Source of the DNA: Staphylococcus canis
Lineage (GTDB): Bacteria; Bacillota; Bacilli; Staphylococcales; Staphylococcaceae
Assembly (NCBI RefSeq): GCF_016238445.1
Contig: NZ_JABANU010000012.1
Coordinates: 1-64,000, forward strand
Direction of reading: 5' to 3'
DNA length: 64,000 nt
In this document: positions 18,869 through 27,571 of the stretch, in pieces
How positions within the stretch are numbered: position 1 is the first letter of the stretch
Layout: every line of letters starts with the position of its first letter
Notes under the pieces: generated by a model
Told to the model about the DNA's origin: nothing
Databases searched by the model: none
The model's input: the letters and a program-made list of their open reading frames with translations, nothing else
Translations under genes and position numbers: made by a program

Positions 18869-18897
18869 TTGACATATTGGGCTATTTTAAATAATAT
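18869..18897 (+). promoter_or_regulatory. Promoter of the APC permease
   Basis: A perfect -35 TTGACA (18869-18874), 17-base spacer and -10 TAATAT (18892-18897). The start codon is about 92 bases downstream, leaving a leader of some 85 bases. Confidence 0.75.
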
Positions 18898-18989
18898 TTA
18901 TATTTCTGTTAGATTAAAATAAAGAGAAGGGATAAATAGTTAATCGTATTACAAATTCGGGTATATAAACATTTAGAGGTGAAATAATA

Positions 18990-20441
18990 ATGCAAAAAGA
19001 AAAAAATAAACCAGATCGTGGTGACTTGAAACAAAACTTATCTGAAAAGTTTGTTTGGGCCATCGCATATGGGTCATGTATCGGATGGGGGTCTTTTATT
19101 TTACCGGGGGATTGGATTAAATCGTCTGGCCCTATCGCAGCGTCGATTGGTATTTTTATCGGAGCGTTATTGATGATTATTATTGCTGTTAGTTATGGCG
19201 CACTGGTTGAAAAATTTCCAGTATCAGGCGGCGGATTTGCGTTTAGTTTCTTAGGATTTGGACGTTATGTCAGCTTTTTCTCATCATGGTTTTTAACGTT
19301 TGGTTACATATGTGTTGTGGCATTAAATGCGACAGCGTTTAGTTTGTTAATAAAGTTTTTACTTCCAGATGTCATAGAATTTGGTAAACTCTATACAATT
19401 GCAGGTTGGGATGTTTATATTACAGAAATTCTAATTGCTTCAGTACTATTATTACTTTTTATGTGGATTACGATTAGAGGAGCAAGTGTTTCAGGAACTT
19501 TACAATATTACTTCTGTATCGCTATGGTTATTGTTGTTGTGTTAATGTTTATTGGCTCATTCTTTGGCTCAAATTTTGATTTTGAGAATCTTAAACCTTA
19601 TAACGGTAAAGAATACGGTTGGTTCCAAGCAATTATCATGATTGTTGCAGTTGCACCGTGGGCTTATGTTGGATTCGATAATATTCCGCAAACGGCTGAA
19701 GAGTTTAATTTTGAACCAAGTAAAACATTTAAGTTAATCGTCTATAGTTTAGTAGCTGCTGGACTCACTTACGTCTTGATGATTTTATATACAGGATGGT
19801 TAAGCAGTGGAGATAGTGATTTATGGTTAACAGGTTCAGTCACTCGTGAAGCGTTTGGTTCTATTGGTTTAGGTGTACTTGCGATTGCGATTATCATGGG
19901 GATTTTTACAGGGCTCAATGGCTTTCTACTAAGCTCAAGTCGTTTATTATTTTCAATGGGGCGTTCAGGTATCATGCCGACAGTATTTAGTAAGTTACAT
20001 CCAAAATATAAAACGCCTTACGTTGCGATTATATTTTTAGTAATGCTAACACTCATTGCACCATGGTTAGGACGTACAGCGTTAACTTGGATTGTTGATA
20101 TGTCATCTACAGGTGTATCAATTGCGTACTTTGTGACATGTTTAGCAGCTGCCAAGCTATTTAGTTTTGATAAAAGTAGTAAAACATATGGCCCTGTGTA
20201 TAAGGTGTTTGCGATTATTGGGGCAATTATTGCGTTTATCTTTTTAGTATTATTGTTACTACCAAGTTCTCCAGCATCATTGTCATTACCTTCTCATATT
20301 GCACTTGGTGGATGGACGTTATTAGGTCTTGTCTTTTTCTTTATCCGTTTACCAAAATTAAAAAATATGGATAAAGAAGAACTCACACAATTAATATTAG
20401 ATGCGAATAAAAAAGATGTCGATCGCATGATTGAAGAATAA
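18990..20441 (+). CDS. APC family amino acid/amine permease
   Basis: A 483-residue transporter with about 12 membrane helices. The APC signature in helix I is AIAYGSCIGWGSF, with the unwound glycine-rich segment, and helix VI has PWAYVGFDNIPQTAEEF. The GW-G-F form and the NIPQTAEEF motif place it in a less characterised APC branch near ethanolamine/amine permeases rather than classical amino acid exchangers. The C-terminus is a charged cytosolic tail. No enzyme of a matching pathway adjoins it, so the substrate is open. It is monocistronic between a strong promoter and a terminator. Confidence 0.85.
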   Translation: MQKEKNKPDRGDLKQNLSEKFVWAIAYGSCIGWGSFILPGDWIKSSGPIAASIGIFIGALLMIIIAVSYGALVEKFPVSGGGFAFSFLGFGRYVSFFSSWFLTFGYICVVALNATAFSLLIKFLLPDVIEFGKLYTIAGWDVYITEILIASVLLLLFMWITIRGASVSGTLQYYFCIAMVIVVVLMFIGSFFGSNFDFENLKPYNGKEYGWFQAIIMIVAVAPWAYVGFDNIPQTAEEFNFEPSKTFKLIVYSLVAAGLTYVLMILYTGWLSSGDSDLWLTGSVTREAFGSIGLGVLAIAIIMGIFTGLNGFLLSSSRLLFSMGRSGIMPTVFSKLHPKYKTPYVAIIFLVMLTLIAPWLGRTALTWIVDMSSTGVSIAYFVTCLAAAKLFSFDKSSKTYGPVYKVFAIIGAIIAFIFLVLLLLPSSPASLSLPSHIALGGWTLLGLVFFFIRLPKLKNMDKEELTQLILDANKKDVDRMIEE

Positions 20442-20456
20442 AGATAATACGTTATT

Positions 20457-20496
20457 AAGGCGATGTTTGTAGAGTAAATACGAGCATCGCCTTTTT
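20457..20496 (+). terminator. Intrinsic terminator of the APC permease
   Basis: AAGGCGATGTTTGTA pairs with TACGAGCATCGCCTT (G-U pairs included), followed by TTTTTATTA. Confidence 0.9.
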
Positions 20497-20507
20497 ATTA
20501 TAGGCTA

Positions 20508-20536
20508 TTGACAGTTATCTTTATATTGTATAGAAT
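20508..20536 (+). promoter_or_regulatory. Promoter of the RimL-like acetyltransferase
   Basis: TTGACA (20508-20513) and TAGAAT (20531-20536) are separated by 17 bases, about 30 bases before the start codon. Confidence 0.7.
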
Positions 20537-20566
20537 AATCTGAAATTTAAGATAAGGGGTGAGCGC

Positions 20567-21124
20567 ATGTATCATTTCAAGTTGACACTTTTTGATGATG
20601 TCAGTTTAGTTGCACCTACACTTGAACATGCACCAGAAATTTTTAAAGCTATTGATCAAAATAGAGACCATTTAAAATTGTATCTAGATTGGGTCGATCA
20701 TATGCAAACTATTGAAGATGAATATCGATTTTTAAAAGAAAGTTTAATAAAACAAGCTCAAGGGGAGCTGAAATTATATTTACTGTATCAAGGTGAACAA
20801 TTAATAGGGACAATTGATTTACAAAATATTAATAGAGTAGATCAAAATGCAAGTGTAGGATATTGGTTAGTGGCAAATTGTACAGGACGAGGTATTATGA
20901 CAAAAGCAGTTAGACAATTGTGTCGTATCGCATTTCAAGATTTGAAGTTAAATAAGTTATTGTTAAGAGCTGAAGTGAATAACTACGCGAGTCAACAAGT
21001 CGCACTTAGAAGCGGATTTCGACAAGTAGGGATTCTTAAAAAAGAAGTATATCGACCGAGTCTAGATACCTTTGTAGATATCAAACAGTACGAATTATTA
21101 AAAGAGGAATTTGAAAAAATGTGA
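20567..21124 (+). CDS. GNAT acetyltransferase, RimJ/RimL-like
   Basis: A 185-residue N-acetyltransferase of the RimJ/RimL (Acetyltransf_3) type, similar to Bacillus YdaF. The acetyl-CoA pyrophosphate loop lies around NCTGRGIMTKAVRQL (Q/R-x-x-G-x-G form), preceded by the VGYWL strand; NYASQQVALRSGF is the C-terminal motif. Members acetylate ribosomal protein N-termini or amino sugars; the acceptor is unknown. The ATG follows AAGGGGTGAG. It forms a single-gene unit. No terminator of its own is clear; the 21300 hairpin may serve. Confidence 0.85.
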   Translation: MYHFKLTLFDDVSLVAPTLEHAPEIFKAIDQNRDHLKLYLDWVDHMQTIEDEYRFLKESLIKQAQGELKLYLLYQGEQLIGTIDLQNINRVDQNASVGYWLVANCTGRGIMTKAVRQLCRIAFQDLKLNKLLLRAEVNNYASQQVALRSGFRQVGILKKEVYRPSLDTFVDIKQYELLKEEFEKM

Positions 21125-21299
21125 ACAAAATGTGACGAAAAGATAACGTGTGATTAATTTTTAATAAAAAATCAACAAAAATTCAATATTACTATCCCAA
21201 AATGTCATAAAACATGATACATTAGAATTAAGCAAAAGATATGTTGAGTAGATACATATTATTTTGTGTTTTTCATTTTCAAAAAGTTCTCCAATAAAG

Positions 21300-21346
21300 G
21301 GCCTAATCATTTTTATAGCGTAGCGACTATAAGGATGATATAGGCC
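21300..21346. repeat. Long imperfect hairpin between the GNAT and TetR genes
   Basis: GGCCTA-ATCAT(T/C)(T/C)TTATAG at 21300-21319 pairs with CTATAAGGATGATATAGGCC at 21327-21346: a stem of about 20 pairs with one bulge and two G-U pairs. There is no clear U-run on either side. It lies between converging genes and may be a weak bidirectional terminator or a structured RNA end. The rest of 21125-21385 is A/T-rich with no convincing gene; a 68-codon minus-strand frame covers the hairpin but has no support. Confidence 0.6.
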
Positions 21347-21385
21347 TATTTGCGCTCCGAAGTTCATCTTTTCCGCGTATCTTCA

Positions 21386-21943
21386 TTAACGATCTACTTT
21401 TAAAATATTAGTGTAAAGTATATGTGCCATTTCCGATACGGATTCTACACAACCACGAGATAACCAAGTATAAATAATAGACAGTTGTCCACCAATGGTA
21501 TAGTGAATGAAATAATCTGTATTACGCAAGTTGGGTAAATGTTCTAGCATGGCTTGATATGTTGTTTTCGTCGCTGACACGTAATCTCGGATGAGATCGA
21601 CTTGAGGTTGGGCAACCATAACAGCAGAGAAAAAAGCTTGATATCGCTTAATATAACGAAATATCAATTTGAAAGCTTTAAGTAATTTTGATTTTATCAT
21701 TTCAAGATCTGAAGTTTGAACAACTTGCGTTAATCCTCGCATCAGTCTATGATATTTTGCCATATGAAAGGATTTCATCGTATTAAAAAGATAATACTTA
21801 TCTTCAAAATGTGCATAAAATGTAGAGCGATGAATACCACTTTCTGCACAAATTTGCTTAATTGTAATGGCTTCGAATGTTTCAGTTTCCAACAGTTTAA
21901 TCATTGATTTAAATATTTTAATTCTTGCTTTTGCTGTGTTCAT
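21386..21943 (-). CDS. TetR-family regulator of the adjacent drug exporter
   Basis: A 185-residue TetR/AcrR regulator. The helix-turn-helix is ITIKQICAESGIHRSTFYAHFEDK (positions 27-50). The C-terminal region resembles the Rha/DhaS-like TetR_C domain with YTIGGQLSIIYTWLSRG. The ATG at 21943 follows AGGTGAT; the longer frame upstream lacks a ribosome binding site. It is divergent from an EmrA/EmrB-type pair across 132 bases, the usual layout for a local repressor. The inducer is unknown. Confidence 0.87.
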   Translation of the reverse strand: MNTAKARIKIFKSMIKLLETETFEAITIKQICAESGIHRSTFYAHFEDKYYLFNTMKSFHMAKYHRLMRGLTQVVQTSDLEMIKSKLLKAFKLIFRYIKRYQAFFSAVMVAQPQVDLIRDYVSATKTTYQAMLEHLPNLRNTDYFIHYTIGGQLSIIYTWLSRGCVESVSEMAHILYTNILKVDR

Positions 21944-22075
21944 AGCATCACCTATTTTATTATAATACAAATTAAAATCCGACACATTTATAAAGATTGT
22001 TTGTACATTTTTATCCTCTAACTGTTTTATAATAATAAAGATTCGATTTTACATTTATTAGAAAGGGAAGATAAG

Positions 22076-22723
22076 ATGAAAAAGTTGATTATGATTAATA
22101 TCATAACTATTGTGATGTTAATTGTTATAGGAATAGTTGGTTTTTATTTTTACAATCAATCTGTGAATTATATTAAAACAGATAACGCTCAAGTGGATAG
22201 TAATCAAATTAAAATTGCAAGTCCTGCATCAGGGCAGATTTCAAAATTAAATATTAAAGAAGGTGACACGTTAAGTAAAGGAGATACAGTCGCTGAAGTA
22301 CTCGCTCAATCTGGAGGAGGGGAACCTCAATCTATGACTGTGAAAATGCCTACTAAAGGTACGGTTGCTAAGTTAGATGCGCAAGAAGATGGTGTTGCAC
22401 AAGCAGGTCAACCTTTAGCGTATGCATATAATATGGATGATTTATACATTACAGCAAATATTGATGAAACAGCTATGAAAGACATTAAAGTAGGTCAAAA
22501 TGTTGATGTTAAAATTGATGGACAAGATGCGAAAGCAAAAGGAGAAGTTGATAGTATTGGTAAAGCAACAGCTTCAAGCTTTTCATTAATGCCATCCTCA
22601 AATAGTGATGGAAATTATACAAAAGTGACACAAGTCATCCCGGTTAAAATTAAATTAGACAGTAAGCCTTCTAATCAAGTTGTTCCAGGCATGAACGCAG
22701 AAGTGAGTATTCATAAAAACTAA
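22076..22723 (+). CDS. EmrA/HlyD-type membrane-anchored adaptor
   Basis: A 215-residue secretion-type adaptor. One N-terminal membrane helix (5-27) is followed by a biotinyl-lipoyl-like hairpin domain (SPASGQISKLNIKEGDTLSKGD around 50-75) and a beta-barrel domain (ITANIDETAMKDIKVGQNVDV). It is shorter than EmrA of Gram-negatives because the coiled coil is nearly absent, as expected with no outer membrane. It is 12 bases upstream of the MFS gene and should act with it. The start has AAAGGGAAG. Confidence 0.87.
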   Translation: MKKLIMINIITIVMLIVIGIVGFYFYNQSVNYIKTDNAQVDSNQIKIASPASGQISKLNIKEGDTLSKGDTVAEVLAQSGGGEPQSMTVKMPTKGTVAKLDAQEDGVAQAGQPLAYAYNMDDLYITANIDETAMKDIKVGQNVDVKIDGQDAKAKGEVDSIGKATASSFSLMPSSNSDGNYTKVTQVIPVKIKLDSKPSNQVVPGMNAEVSIHKN

Positions 22724-22735
22724 GGAGGAACGCAT

Positions 22736-24469
22736 ATGTTCATAGTGATCTATAGTGTGATAGCCCTTAGTGTAATTGTATTGTTGAATCTTCTTTTATT
22801 CAGACAGAATCGTCGACGCAAAGCAATGCGACATGATACTTATGATAGTCATGACCCGACGGCTTACGAAGAAAACGATGATGAAGTGTATGAAACATTT
22901 GATGATCATACAGAAAAGCACTCAAGTGTACAAGCTCAGGTTAAAGACGCAGCGCAAGATTACGTATTCAGAAAGGGAGTCACACGAAATAAGATTTTAC
23001 TTGCAATGGTGTTTGGGATGTTTATTTCTATTTTAAACCAAACATTGTTAAATACAGCGCTTCCTAAAATTAACACAGATTTTAATATTAGTGCGTCAAC
23101 AGGTCAATGGTTGATGACAGGGTTCATGTTAGTGAATGGGATTTTAATCCCAATTAGTGCATTCTTATTTAACAAATATTCTTATCGTCATTTGTTTTTA
23201 TTTGCGATGATTATTTTTACAATAGGTTCATTAATCTGTGGATTTGCATGGAATTTTCCTGTGATGATGACAGGGCGTGTATTTCAAGCAATAGGTGCAG
23301 GTATATTAATGCCACTCGGTACAAATGTATTTATGACCATTTTCCCTCCTGAAAAAAGAGGGATGGCTATGGGAATACTTGGGATTGCGATGATTTTAGC
23401 GCCAGCAATTGGACCGACATTATCTGGTTATATTGTGGAAAATTATGATTGGCACACAATGTTTGTCGGCATGTTTTTTGTAGGACTATTTTCATTAGTG
23501 TTATCCTATGTTTGGTTTGGCATCTATCAAAAAACTACAAATCCCAAAGCAGATATCCCAGGAATTATTTTCAGTACAATTGGATTTGGCGCTTTGCTAT
23601 ATGGCTTTAGTGAAGCGGGAAATAAAGGATGGACGTCAACTGAAATTATTATTATGTTCATCATAGGTGTCATTTTTACTACAGCATTTGTTATTCGTGA
23701 AATGATGATGAAAGTACCGATGTTAAACTTCGAAGTATTAAAGTACTCTGGATATACATTAACTGCAATTATTAACATGATTGTTACAATGAGTTTATTC
23801 GGAGGAATGATACTTTTACCATTATATCTACAAAATTTAAGAGGTTTTTCAGCCTTAGATTCAGGACTGCTCCTACTTCCTGGTGCTCTAATCATGGGTG
23901 TTATGGGTCCGATTGCTGGGAAACTTCTCGATACAATTGGCATTAAACCACTAGCGATCGTTGGTTTAGCGATTACGACATATGGTACATGGGAACTTAC
24001 AAAACTCACTATGGATACACCATACTCTAGTATCCTAATGATATATATCATTCGTTCATTTGGTATGAGTTTTATTATGATGCCGATTATCACAGCAGGT
24101 ATGAACGCATTACCATCTCGCCTCATTTCACATGGTAATGCGTTAGTGAATACGATGCGTCAATTAGCAGGTTCTATTGGAACGGCTATTTTAGTAACAG
24201 TGATGACACAACAAACGGATTCCCATCTCGCAACATTTCAGCAAGATTTAGATCGTACTCAGCCATTTTTAAAAGACCAATTACAGATGATGGCCCAACA
24301 AATGGGGGGCGAATCACAAGCGATGAGTACAATTATTAAATATATGAATGTACTTGCATCAGTAGATGGTGTAAACAGTGCATTTTGGGTAGCGACTGCT
24401 TTAAGTGGTCTAGCATTGCTAATGAGCTTCTTCTTAAAAGGGAAGTCACATTATATGTCCAATCATTAA
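22736..24469 (+). CDS. DHA2-type MFS multidrug exporter (EmrB/QacA family)
   Basis: A 577-residue MFS drug:H+ antiporter. An extra N-terminal helix (1-22) and a charged, mostly acidic linker of about 60 residues precede the usual 14-helix core, which starts near residue 83 (NKILLAMVFGMFISILNQTLLNTALP). The DHA2 motif LNTALPKI, motif A-like GRVFQAIGAGILMP and motif C GIAMILAPAIGPTLSG are clear. Paired with the adaptor gene and the TetR regulator, it forms a drug-efflux locus. The substrate range is unknown. The ATG follows AAGGAGG. Confidence 0.88.
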   Translation: MFIVIYSVIALSVIVLLNLLLFRQNRRRKAMRHDTYDSHDPTAYEENDDEVYETFDDHTEKHSSVQAQVKDAAQDYVFRKGVTRNKILLAMVFGMFISILNQTLLNTALPKINTDFNISASTGQWLMTGFMLVNGILIPISAFLFNKYSYRHLFLFAMIIFTIGSLICGFAWNFPVMMTGRVFQAIGAGILMPLGTNVFMTIFPPEKRGMAMGILGIAMILAPAIGPTLSGYIVENYDWHTMFVGMFFVGLFSLVLSYVWFGIYQKTTNPKADIPGIIFSTIGFGALLYGFSEAGNKGWTSTEIIIMFIIGVIFTTAFVIREMMMKVPMLNFEVLKYSGYTLTAIINMIVTMSLFGGMILLPLYLQNLRGFSALDSGLLLLPGALIMGVMGPIAGKLLDTIGIKPLAIVGLAITTYGTWELTKLTMDTPYSSILMIYIIRSFGMSFIMMPIITAGMNALPSRLISHGNALVNTMRQLAGSIGTAILVTVMTQQTDSHLATFQQDLDRTQPFLKDQLQMMAQQMGGESQAMSTIIKYMNVLASVDGVNSAFWVATALSGLALLMSFFLKGKSHYMSNH

Positions 24470-24470
24470 T

Positions 24471-24510
24471 AAAAAGCGACTAGTGACATAAAATCACTAG
24501 CCGCTTTTTT
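24471..24510. terminator. Bidirectional terminator between the MFS gene and lipL
   Basis: AAAAAGCG-CTAGTGA pairs with TCACTAG-CGCTTTTTT (one mismatch), loop CATAAAA, with a T-run on both strands, between converging genes. Confidence 0.92.
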
Positions 24511-24516
24511 GCGTGC

Positions 24517-25353
24517 TTATTCAATTTGGGCATTCATTTTTGCATTACGCTCAATAATACGATCATAATACTTATCATAAAGCACCATTTCATCATCTGA
24601 AATAGGATCCATGTTCAAACGTCCACCTAGGTCTTTAATGGCATATAGTAATTTAAACATGACGTCTTGTACAGTGATAGGGCGTCCTAATAATGTTTCT
24701 AAGGAAGCCATACTATCTGGATGGATATCTGGATAATGAAACTTCGTTGTAGTGCCTTTTAAAGCATGCTGATAAAACTCACGCATTAAAGCAGCACGTT
24801 CACTGCCAGATCCTTCAACACAAAGATAAATTTGAACAGCTATTCCTCCACGTACACGACGTTGGGAAATACCAGCAAATTTTTGGTTGAATATACTCAA
24901 ATCGTATTTTCCGGGACAATAAGAGTGGACAATTTCATGGGTGTGAATATCCACATCTTCATCTTCGAACATTTTTGAAATAAGCAAATACATCACTGTA
25001 AATGCTTCATCTATTGATACTTCTGTTTTACCTTTAAATATTAGAGAAATATTCAATATACCTTGATCGAGTACAACACCTAAACCACCAGAATTACGAA
25101 CTATGGCGTTATACCCACGTTGATTTGTTAAATATTGAATACCATCTTTTAAAAAAGGTAATCGCGCATCATGAATACCTAGAATGACTGTATGTTGATG
25201 TACCCACGTACGAACGACATTTGGAGACATATCTCCACCAACGCGTTCTGAAAACGTATCGTCAAAAGCAAACGATTGCATGGGCTCTAGACCAGATGAG
25301 TGATCGACATAGCGCCATGCGACATCGTTAAAATATTTTGATGCTAAATCCAT
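24517..25353 (-). CDS. lipL: Octanoyl-[GcvH]:protein N-octanoyltransferase (lipoyl amidotransferase)
   Basis: A 278-residue biotin/lipoate ligase-fold transferase that moves octanoyl or lipoyl groups from GcvH to E2 subunits of 2-oxoacid dehydrogenases. The LipL thioester cysteine lies in SYCPGKYD (C146), and the conserved lysine follows in FNQKFAGISQRR. NSGGLGVVLDQG matches the LplA-like acyl pocket. The ATG shares one base with the pta stop (TAATG), so translation is coupled to pta. The pta-lipL pair is the staphylococcal arrangement and links acetyl phosphate metabolism to lipoylation. Confidence 0.9.
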   Translation of the reverse strand: MDLASKYFNDVAWRYVDHSSGLEPMQSFAFDDTFSERVGGDMSPNVVRTWVHQHTVILGIHDARLPFLKDGIQYLTNQRGYNAIVRNSGGLGVVLDQGILNISLIFKGKTEVSIDEAFTVMYLLISKMFEDEDVDIHTHEIVHSYCPGKYDLSIFNQKFAGISQRRVRGGIAVQIYLCVEGSGSERAALMREFYQHALKGTTTKFHYPDIHPDSMASLETLLGRPITVQDVMFKLLYAIKDLGGRLNMDPISDDEMVLYDKYYDRIIERNAKMNAQIE

Positions 25354-26342
25354 TATTGTAAGCTTTGTGCAGCTGTAATAATAGATAAATTATATACGTC
25401 TTCGATTGAGGAACCACGTGATAAGTCATTCACTGGTGAGTTTAATCCTTGTAAAACAGGACCAACTGCATCAAAACCACCTAAACGTTGTGCAATTTTA
25501 TAACCGATATTACCCGCTTCTAAGCTAGGGAAAATAAAGACATTTGCATCACCTTGGATTTTAGCGCCAGGTGCTTTCTTTTGTGCTACTTCAGGAACGA
25601 TAGCAGCATCAAATTGGAATTCACCGTCAATTACAACGTTAGATAAGTTATCAGCTTCAATTTTATCTTGAGCAAGTTTAACTGCTTCAGCTACTTTTTC
25701 AGTGTCGTCTGATTTGGCAGAACCTTTAGTTGAGAAGCTAAGCATTGCAACACGAGGGTCAAGACCAAAACTTTGAGCTGTTTTTGCACTTTCAACTGCA
25801 ATCTCAGCTAAATCTTGTGCAGCAAGTTCTGGATTGATAGCACAATCACCAAAGATATATTGTTTGTCATCTTTAATCATAAAGAAGATACCTGAAGTTT
25901 TAGATACACCAGGTTTTGTTTTAATAATTTGTAAAGCAGGTCTTACTGTGTCTGCAGTTGAATGTGCAGCACCACTTACTAAACCTTCTGCGTGGCCAGC
26001 ATATACAAGCATTGTGCCAAAGTAGTTCACGTTATTTAATAATTCTTGTGCTTGTTCTTCAGTTGCTTTGCCTTTACGACGTTCAACAAATTGTGCAACT
26101 AATTCCGCTTTTAAGTCACTTTTATCAGGTTGGATGATTTCAATACCTTCAATATTTAAGCCTTTTTCTGAAGCTAATGATTGAATATTTGCTTCGTTAC
26201 CTAAAACAACTGGAGTTACATAGTCAGAAGCTTGTAAATCAACAGCTGCTGTTAATACACGTTCATCTTCACCTTCTGGTAGTACAATACGTACATTTTT
26301 ACCTGAAAGTTTGTTTTTTAATACATCTAATAAACTAGACAT
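25353..26342 (-). CDS. pta: Phosphate acetyltransferase
   Basis: A 329-residue Pta/EutD enzyme that exchanges acetyl-CoA and phosphate for acetyl phosphate and CoA, feeding acetate overflow through AckA. Family features are IVLPEGEDERVL at the N-terminus, VSGAAHSTADTVRPALQII in the middle, and the C-terminal NIGYKIAQRLGGFDAVGPVLQGL. It has the short form without an N-terminal regulatory domain. The ATG follows GGAGGACC. On the minus strand a -10 TATAAT with a weak TGGAAA -35 lies upstream, as does a partial cre-like sequence (10/14 match), so CcpA control is possible but weakly supported. Confidence 0.94.
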   Translation of the reverse strand: MSSLLDVLKNKLSGKNVRIVLPEGEDERVLTAAVDLQASDYVTPVVLGNEANIQSLASEKGLNIEGIEIIQPDKSDLKAELVAQFVERRKGKATEEQAQELLNNVNYFGTMLVYAGHAEGLVSGAAHSTADTVRPALQIIKTKPGVSKTSGIFFMIKDDKQYIFGDCAINPELAAQDLAEIAVESAKTAQSFGLDPRVAMLSFSTKGSAKSDDTEKVAEAVKLAQDKIEADNLSNVVIDGEFQFDAAIVPEVAQKKAPGAKIQGDANVFIFPSLEAGNIGYKIAQRLGGFDAVGPVLQGLNSPVNDLSRGSSIEDVYNLSIITAAQSLQ

Positions 26343-26533
26343 AATGGTCCTCCTTTACTTTCCTTAAACAATAAAATGCCACGTATTATTATACGCTATT
26401 TGAGCCTTAATTTCCATGGACAGATTTATTACGATTCCGTGTAAAGCGATAAAAGGTTTCGGCACTTTAAAAATAAAATATATGTTAATATGGATAATGA
26501 CATTAATATTAAGAATTTAAGGAGTGTTGATTC

Positions 26534-27286
26534 ATGAGTCATGCAGCAGAGACTTTAGATGGATGGTATAGTTTACACTTATTTTATGCAATAGATTGGG
26601 CCACATGGCGATTGGTACCTGAAGCGGATCGTCATGAAATGGTGGAGGAATTTGAAGCTTTATTAAGACGTTTGAAAGCCGAAAAAGATAATGGTAAAGG
26701 AGACCATGTACTTTATAATATTACAGGTCAAAAAGCTGATCTTTTATTATGGTTCTTACGCCCTGAAATGAAAGATTTAACTGAGATTGAAACAGCAATA
26801 AACAAACTGCCAATTGCAGATCATTTTATTCCAACTTACTCTTATGTCTCAGTTGTTGAATTAAGTAATTACTTAGCAGGAGATTCAAATGAAGATCCTT
26901 ATGAGAATCCTCATGTGAGAGCACGACTTTATCCAGAATTACCAGATAGACCTTATATTTGTTTCTACCCTATGAATAAACGTCGTAATGAGACATACAA
27001 CTGGTACATGCTTTCTATGGAAGAACGTAAAAAACTGATGTATGATCATGGTATGATTGGACGTAAATATGCCGGTAAAATCAAACAATTTATCACTGGT
27101 TCTGTTGGATTTGACGACTATGAATGGGGCGTTACATTATTTGCAGATGATGTGCTTCAATTCAAAAAAATCGTGTATGAAATGAGATTTGATGAAACAA
27201 CAGCACGTTATGGAGAGTTTGGAAGCTTCTTTGTTGGACATCAAATTACAGATCTTCCAGCTTTATTTGATATTAATTCCAAATAA
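26534..27286 (+). CDS. chdC: Coproheme decarboxylase (HemQ)
   Basis: A 250-residue chlorite dismutase-fold enzyme that converts coproheme to heme b, the last step of the Gram-positive coproporphyrin-dependent heme pathway. The proximal heme histidine is H172 in [13 protein letters not shown], and the catalytic tyrosine Y145 lies in CFYPMNKRR. The distal side has a glutamine, as in HemQ proteins, rather than the arginine of true chlorite dismutases. The ATG follows AAGGAGTG. It is divergent from pta. Confidence 0.94.
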   Translation: MSHAAETLDGWYSLHLFYAIDWATWRLVPEADRHEMVEEFEALLRRLKAEKDNGKGDHVLYNITGQKADLLLWFLRPEMKDLTEIETAINKLPIADHFIPTYSYVSVVELSNYLAGDSNEDPYENPHVRARLYPELPDRPYICFYPMNKRRNETYNWYMLSMEERKKLMYDHGMIGRKYAGKIKQFITGSVGFDDYEWGVTLFADDVLQFKKIVYEMRFDETTARYGEFGSFFVGHQITDLPALFDINSK

Positions 27287-27297
27287 TTGAATACATT

Positions 27298-27355
27298 GAC
27301 GAGGCTTAAATAGGAATGTGAGTATATTGCATGACCTTTTAAGTCTCGTCTTTTT
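27298..27355 (+). terminator. Intrinsic terminator of chdC
   Basis: GACGAGGCTTAAA pairs with TTTAAGTCTCGTC (one G-U pair), followed by TTTTTC. Confidence 0.88.
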
Positions 27356-27467
27356 CAATCGAATGATTTAAGTATAGTACATCAAAATAATATATTTCTT
27401 AAGCGATACACTATATAAATGTTATATTATTGGTTTAAGAATCATATAATACCGTCTTTTAAGCACT

Positions 27468-27481
27468 TTAAAGCGTTAAAT
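27468..27481 (+). promoter_or_regulatory. cre-like site upstream of the second APC permease
   Basis: TTAAAGCGTTAAAT matches TGWAARCGYTWNCW at 12 of 14 positions, about 90 bases before the start codon of the permease at 27572. It suggests CcpA control of the permease-ThrE unit; this rests on a short motif only. A TATAGTATTAT -10-like stretch lies closer to the gene with no clear -35. Confidence 0.4.
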
Positions 27482-27571
27482 CATACAAAAATTTTATAAA
27501 AAAACAGATTTCAGTCGTGTACTCATGTTATAGTATTATCATTATATTAATAAAGAGAAGGGGAGTCATAT

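Noticed and set aside
21161-21367. 68-codon minus-strand frame between GNAT and TetR
   Set aside because: It spans the long hairpin at 21300-21346, has only a weak GGAAAAG upstream and no recognisable protein features. Kept as a structural feature rather than a gene.
23527-24126. 199-codon minus-strand frame inside the MFS gene
   Set aside because: Long but antisense to a clear transporter, with Ile/Pro/Ser-rich shadow composition and no start signal.
26343-26533. cre site at the pta/chdC divergent region
   Set aside because: The best candidate (GTAAAGCGATAAAA) matches only 10 of 14 positions with a non-consensus base beside the CG core, so it was not listed as a feature.
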